Assembly (NCBI RefSeq): GCF_021917145.1 | Contig: NC_061073.1 | Span: 2,314,673-2,378,672, forward strand | DNA length: 64,000 bases | From: Hypomesus transpacificus | Taxonomy: Eukaryota > Chordata > Actinopteri > Osmeriformes > Osmeridae | Reading direction: 5' to 3' | In this document: positions 59,081 through 64,000 of the stretch, piece after piece | How positions within the stretch are numbered: position 1 is the stretch's first letter | Layout of the letters: each line of letters begins with the position of its first letter | Program-made: the position numbers and the translations under genes | The notes under the pieces: generated by a model | What the model was told of the DNA's origin: nothing | Seen by the model: only the letters and a program-made list of their open reading frames with translations | Databases searched by the model: none

Positions 59081-61479
59081 CAGGAGGAGAAAGAGAAGGT
59101 GGGGGAAGGAATCGAATTTCCACACCTGAGAACTGCTTGATTAGAGACACCATGCAGTTCCCACAGACCCCTCTGCACACCTCCACAGTGACTGAGGCTA
59201 TGTGAAGGAAGGGGCCCCTAAACAAATGAACGGGTATGGAGCAGCATTAGAGCGTGACAGCCTTCAACTCACCACCCCCAGACAAGACTGAGTATGAATA
59301 TTCATGACCAATCACAAGAACTACTGTCCTCTAACACTGATGACTTCTAATAACACTGTGTGTATGTGTGTGTGTGTGTGTGTGTGAGGATGTGTTATGC
59401 TGACGTGTGTGTGTGTTTGTGAGTATGCATACTCACACGTGTCTATATGCTGACGTGTGTGTGTGTGTGTGTGGGAGGATAGATGAGTGCCAAGGGTCTT
59501 GGAAGTGTCCAAGGTCACATAGCAGAGGATGGCTTCCATGTTTGCTGTTCTGCTAAAGAAAAGAGAGAGCTGTGATTGTGGTCGTTTCTGAATGGGGGCT
59601 GAAGGGCAGGTAGAAGAGAGGGCGGGGGGGGGGGAGGAAGGAGAGACGTGGGGAAGAGAGAGTCCAGGAGGAATGCGGTAGCTGGTTGCGAAACGAGCTC
59701 ACATATCGCCAGGAGTCTCCACCGAATGCGTTTTTGGACAGAAATGATTTGAAAGAATCAAAGGAAGGAGAAGATCAAGCCTGTGGGTCATGGTGCGCTG
59801 CTTCTCAGGCCTACAGGTTGGAGAGAGAGGCAGGGGGAGATGGAGGGAGGAGGGACAGTGAAGGCAGCAGCCGTAAAAGGGCTGGGATTTAGGAAGTCTT
59901 GTCTTTGTAATTGGGTAAGTGTGGATTCCACCCCAGCTAATAGGGATTGGTTGAGAGTGTGGATACCCTTGTATTTTCTTTTACAGGGATCAGTTAAGGG
60001 CGTGGATTCCTGCAGAAATTGGTTAAGAGTGTAAAGTCTATCCAATCTACCTGTGATAAGTGGTAAGAGAAACTGCAGGTGTTGGAGTCAATAAAAGTTC
60101 ATTAAAGGGTGGCGGGGTCAGGACTATGTGTCTGCTTCAATGATGTGGCTGCTCTGTCTTCACCCCAGTCCTGTGGGAGATCAATTGGACACTCCACATT
60201 TAGCCTGGCCCTGGAGAGGAGAGGGGAAAGAACACAGGTAGTCAGATGTTTAAAGCCGTTCCCCTGATGCCTACACCTCATTCACCATCTCCCCTCTTCT
60301 TCCGCTGGTGAGCCCTGGATTAAAGTTTTACATAACAGCAGCTCGGTAAACTTTTTTTTTTTTTGGTATTGAATCTTTTATGGGGCTCCATTGTGGCCGT
60401 GTTCGCCAGCCTCTCAGTTGAATAATGCACGTCTGGTGTCCATCGGCGGCCATGTGGGATCCTGGCATCACTCTCGTGACCGAAATCTGATCAAGCACTT
60501 CACTGAGTGTCGGGCTGACTACGGTTGATTGACAGTAGTTATCTGCTTCGACAGATGACTGAATTCTCCCTTCAGGGCAACACACATGCACATCCATCAC
60601 TCAGTGACACCAAAATAGCAGGTACTAGTTACTATTCCCCTGCTGGGTTTTACATAATCCTCCCATTACTAAGTAACCCCCTGATCACCATCTTGTGTAA
60701 TGTGGGTAGGAGCTGCAGTCATTATTTTCAGAGGAACCCATTTGCATGTTGTTGCGCTGAATGAGAGAAACACTGTGGAACTAAGACAGACCCAAGATCA
60801 AACTAGCCAATTAGCCTGTAGGAGGTGCAGAAGAAAAGTAGAAAGGGAAGAGTTGGAAGAAAAGGCCTGGATAAGTTGTGTGTGTGTGCGCGTGTGTGTG
60901 TGTGTGTGTGCGCACCTTTGTAAAAGTGTGTGCGTGAGTGTGTTTTTGTGTTTGTTGTCAGGTTCTTTCCAGGAGAAGGTTGACTAGATGAGGTGCTGAA
61001 TGGAACAGGAAGTGAGCGTTAAAAGCTTTCTGTCAGAACGATTAGCTTCTTAGCTTCGTGAGTGGCATCAGTGGGATGGCTTTGTGTCTGGGACCGCCAT
61101 AGCTTTCTCATGTCACATTCACACACACACACTCGTCCCCAATGACTACAGATCGTATTAAAGTATGTCTTTAATCACTCCTGTGTTCCATGGGGATGAG
61201 AGTGTGTGTTTGTCGTCAGGAGGGTGGACTGTACTGGGGTGGGTTGTGTGAGTAGTTGCAGCCAGGGAAATCACAGAGAACAATCATCACACACACACTC
61301 TCACACACACACACATACCCCTCACTTTACCTCAACACTCTTTTGCTGGGCCTGACAGATGATCCTGCCTGATACCTGAGAGATAGACGCCCCCTCTCTT
61401 CTGTCCTCCCTCCCCTATTCTTCTTCAAATAACTCCATCAGTCATTCTCCTTCAGAACATTGCTCCTCCCTTGACACAA

Positions 61480-61640
61480 CCCTTACGTTAACACACACAC
61501 ACACACACACTCCTCCTCCCTTGACACAACCCTCACGTTAACACGCACACACACACACTCCTCCCTTGACACAACCCTTACGTTAACACACACACACACC
61601 TCCCTTGACACAACCCTTACGTTAACACACACACACACAT
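61480..61640. repeat. Four-copy tandem repeat CTCCCTTGACACAACCCTTA + (CA)n
   Basis: Four copies of a unit of 35 to 45 bases that ends CGTTAACACACACA; length differences lie in the CA part. Confidence 0.92.
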
Positions 61641-62259
61641 ATGCGTCTGGACTGGGCTCCCCCAGACCCTCTTCTCCCACCTCGCAGCCTGGGGGGAGCA
61701 ACCGTTGGAGGAATGTAGCAGGAGAGAGGGATGATAACTTAAGGAGGATGAGGATGGAGGGATGAGGGGTGACTGGTGGAGGATGAGAGCAAGATAGAAA
61801 GATGATCGAGAAGAAACAAGTTCAGACTTTTCATCCTTTTAGTATCTGCTTTTCTGTAACCTAGGCGACCGGTCAGAGGAAGTGAGGCCTAGTCATTAGC
61901 AGATCTGAATCCCAATTTGATCAATTTATGTCAAACCAACTGCAGTGGGCACACACACACACACCTACACACACACACACCTAGACTGCACACAAACACA
62001 CACACAGCACCCACATCCACACACGTGCCTGCTATGGAATCAACTTTCATCAAACATCGCAGCTCTGATAACACATAAAAGGATGTTTTGGGGCCCTCAG
62101 ATCTACTGCTCTGTGAAGCCAGAGAGAGAGAGCAGATATTAAGTAGACCCAGAGCTCTCTATTTACTGCGCCAAGTGAGCAAGCAAAGCGAGGACGACAC
62201 GCAGATGACGGATTCCTCCTCGAGCACGTTGCCCTCTATGAGTCAGAGACACGCACCCT

Positions 62260-62307
62260 TTCCGCTGGTCGAGATGTATGTGCAACATTTCGACCGGCGA
62301 AGCGGAA
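62260..62307. repeat. Imperfect inverted repeat (hairpin)
   Basis: Arm TTCCGCTGGTCGAGATG (62260-62276) pairs with 62286-62307, apart from a short bulge and one mismatch, around a 9-base loop. Confidence 0.75.
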
Positions 62308-62925
62308 TATGAGTGTGTGTGCCAGCGTGTGTGTGTCAGTGTGTGTGTGCCAGCGTGTGTGTGTCAGTGTGTGTGTGTCAGTGTGTGGTAAGAAATGGTT
62401 ATTCCTCCTGCTGTGTTCAAGCATCTGCACACACTGCTGTTACTGCTGTGTGCGAGTGCATGCGTGTGTGTGTGTGTGTGTGCATGTTTGTGTGTGTGTG
62501 TGTGTGTGTGAAAGCATTAGGGGTTGAGAGGTTTGCACTCTTTCCTCTCTGAATCTCCATAGACAGAAATACTCCCCTGGGAGTCTGTGTATGTGTGATG
62601 TTTGTTTGATAGTGTGTGTGTGTGTGCGTGTGTGTGTGTTAACACACGGCCATGTTTGTGAAGTAGCTTGAACTCCTTCTAAAGATGGAATAGGGAAGCA
62701 GATATGTATAACTGCTCTGCCTTCATCAGAGACCTTGAAGCACTTCAGATGTTCTCTGAGAGAAAATAACACGGTTCTGTGCTGCAGGTCTGAACAAAGA
62801 AAAGGAGAGACTGGAGGAGAGACAGGAGTAGGAGAGGGGAGACAAGGAGAGACTGGAGAAGGGTGAGGACCCCGGGAAGACAGGAGGAGGAGAGGGGAGA
62901 CAAGGAGAGACAGGAGTACATTTAC

Positions 62926-63105
62926 ATTTAGTAGACGCTCTTATCCAGAGCGACTTACAGTAAGTACAGGGACATTCCCCCCGAGGCAAGTAGGGTGAAG
63001 TGCCTTGCCCAAGGACACAATGTAATTTGGCACGGCGGGGAATCGATCAGGCAACCTTCTGATTACTAGCCCAACTCCCTCACCGCTTAGCCATCTGACT
63101 TCCTA
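62926..63105 (-). mobile_element. tRNA-derived SINE, minus orientation
   Basis: Reverse-complement copy of the 44985-45180 element. It starts with the tail (TACATTTACATTTAGTAGAC, CTCTTATCCAGAGCGACTTA), then GTGCCTTGCCCAAGGACACA, and ends with the tRNA-like head (ACCGCTTAGCCATCTGACTT). Near full length. Confidence 0.92.
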
Positions 63106-63263
63106 GAGTAGGAGAGGGGAGACAAAGACTGAGGAGGAGGACAGGGGACACATGGAGAGACAGGAGGACGAGAGGGAGGACAGACATTAGAGTGAGAGTG
63201 AGAGAAGGAGCAGCAAGAGAAGAAGTATTGAGAAAACAGACAAGGATTCGCTTTCTTATAGAA

Positions 63264-63272
63264 CCTTCTCTC

Positions 63273-63327
<55 letters not shown>

Positions 63328-63340
63328 GTCTCTCTCTCTC
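63264..63340. repeat. (CT)n microsatellite
   Basis: CTCTCT run with a few CCCTC and CTGTC interruptions. Confidence 0.9.
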
Positions 63341-63567
63341 CACCACCCTCATCCTCTGTGGTCTTCTGGATGGGTTTGAGGATTAGGAAGACGGTTTCAT
63401 AAAGAGGGGCCGGTGCGGGGAGACGGCTGTGTGGGGGGTGGGGTTGGGTGGGGTTGGGGTGAGGGGGTGTAAATGGAAAAACGTAACATCAAAGAAGTTG
63501 GGATCAGTCACACGGAAAATGTCTGCAGGTAATTATGAGGTGTTGTTTTCCTCCAGTTCCATGAAAA

Positions 63568-63570
<3 letters not shown>

Positions 63571-63630
<60 letters not shown>

Positions 63631-63684
63631 CCTCTCTCTCTCTGTCTCTCTCTCTCTCTGTCTCTCTCCCTCTCCCCTCTCCCT
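63571..63684. repeat. (CT)n microsatellite
   Basis: A pure run of about 56 bases followed by interrupted CT with CTGTC units. Confidence 0.92.
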
Positions 63685-63890
63685 TCCTCTCTCATTGCCT
63701 GCATCATGGAGAGTTGCTGTGGGGACCGTGTCTCTCTCACGCAATGCTGCCTCTAGGCCCTTCATTAACTGCCATGTCGCCCTGACAATGGCATGCAGCT
63801 TGCTGGAGTTACTATAGTAAAAGTTACCAAGGTACCGTACCTCTGGTCCCCAGACATGCGTCCACTTAGACCATCTCTGCCCCCTGGCTT

Positions 63891-63892
<2 letters not shown>

Positions 63893-63976
<84 letters not shown>

Positions 63977-63982
63977 CCTCCC
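63893..63982. repeat. (CT)n microsatellite at the window end
   Basis: A pure CT run of about 75 bases followed by CCCTCCCTCC. Confidence 0.95.
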
Positions 63983-64000
63983 TCTACATCTGTTTATCTC

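Larger units (their letters stand above)
57163..64000. other. Repeat-rich non-coding tail of the window
   Basis: No exon recognised. Frames here are repeat translations. Contents are a GAGGCTATG minisatellite, (GT)n and (CT)n runs, a SINE and a four-copy 40-bp repeat, listed separately. Possibly intron 1 of the nrn1l-like gene. Confidence 0.5.

Overview
The window is vertebrate nuclear DNA, almost certainly from a ray-finned (teleost) fish. Genes are split into many short exons with GT-AG introns, long (CA)n and (CT)n microsatellites are everywhere, and there are tRNA-derived SINEs and hAT-type DNA transposons of kinds common in teleosts. I cannot name the species. The gene order pard6a - small HSF-like gene - ranbp10 - tsnaxip1 - nutf2 - edc4 - (probable nrn1l) matches the order of PARD6A, C16orf86, RANBP10, TSNAXIP1, NUTF2, EDC4 and NRN1L in human 16q22.1, so this is a conserved syntenic block.

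Layout. 1-7067 is repeat-rich non-coding DNA, probably pard6a intron, because the upstream PB1-domain exon is not visible. 7068-7981 is the last coding exon of pard6a (+), with a 3'UTR to about 10170. 10382-12182 is a decayed hAT-like element. 12312-13986 (+) is a four-exon gene for a predicted 200-residue protein with a divergent HSF-type DNA-binding domain. 28546-16828 (-) is ranbp10, 14 coding exons and 608 aa, with its 3'UTR reaching about 14536; one intron holds an intact-ended hAT element carrying a second, foldback element. 29430-34592 (+) is tsnaxip1, head-to-head with ranbp10. 36205-38560 (+) is nutf2 (127 aa). 39843-54697 (+) is edc4 (29 coding exons, 1403 aa, all phases consistent). 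57108-57162 (+) is a candidate signal-peptide exon of nrn1l, followed by about 6.8 kb of repeat-rich DNA.

The genes do not form one pathway: cell polarity (pard6a), CTLH/GID-type scaffold (ranbp10), a coiled-coil partner of translin-associated factor X (tsnaxip1), Ran import (nutf2) and mRNA decapping (edc4). They are mostly housekeeping genes held together by ancient synteny.

The observations most worth a second look are: (1) a 37-bp minisatellite that has copied the 3' splice site of edc4 exon 12 so that 17 identical acceptors lie in a row, every upstream one leading to an immediate stop; (2) the HSF-like gene in the syntenic position of C16orf86, suggesting a descent for that poorly characterised gene; (3) a hAT element with exact 8-bp target duplications and a nested 1.2-kb foldback element. 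I assembled exons by eye from splice signals, reading frame and remembered family sequences; no search was run.
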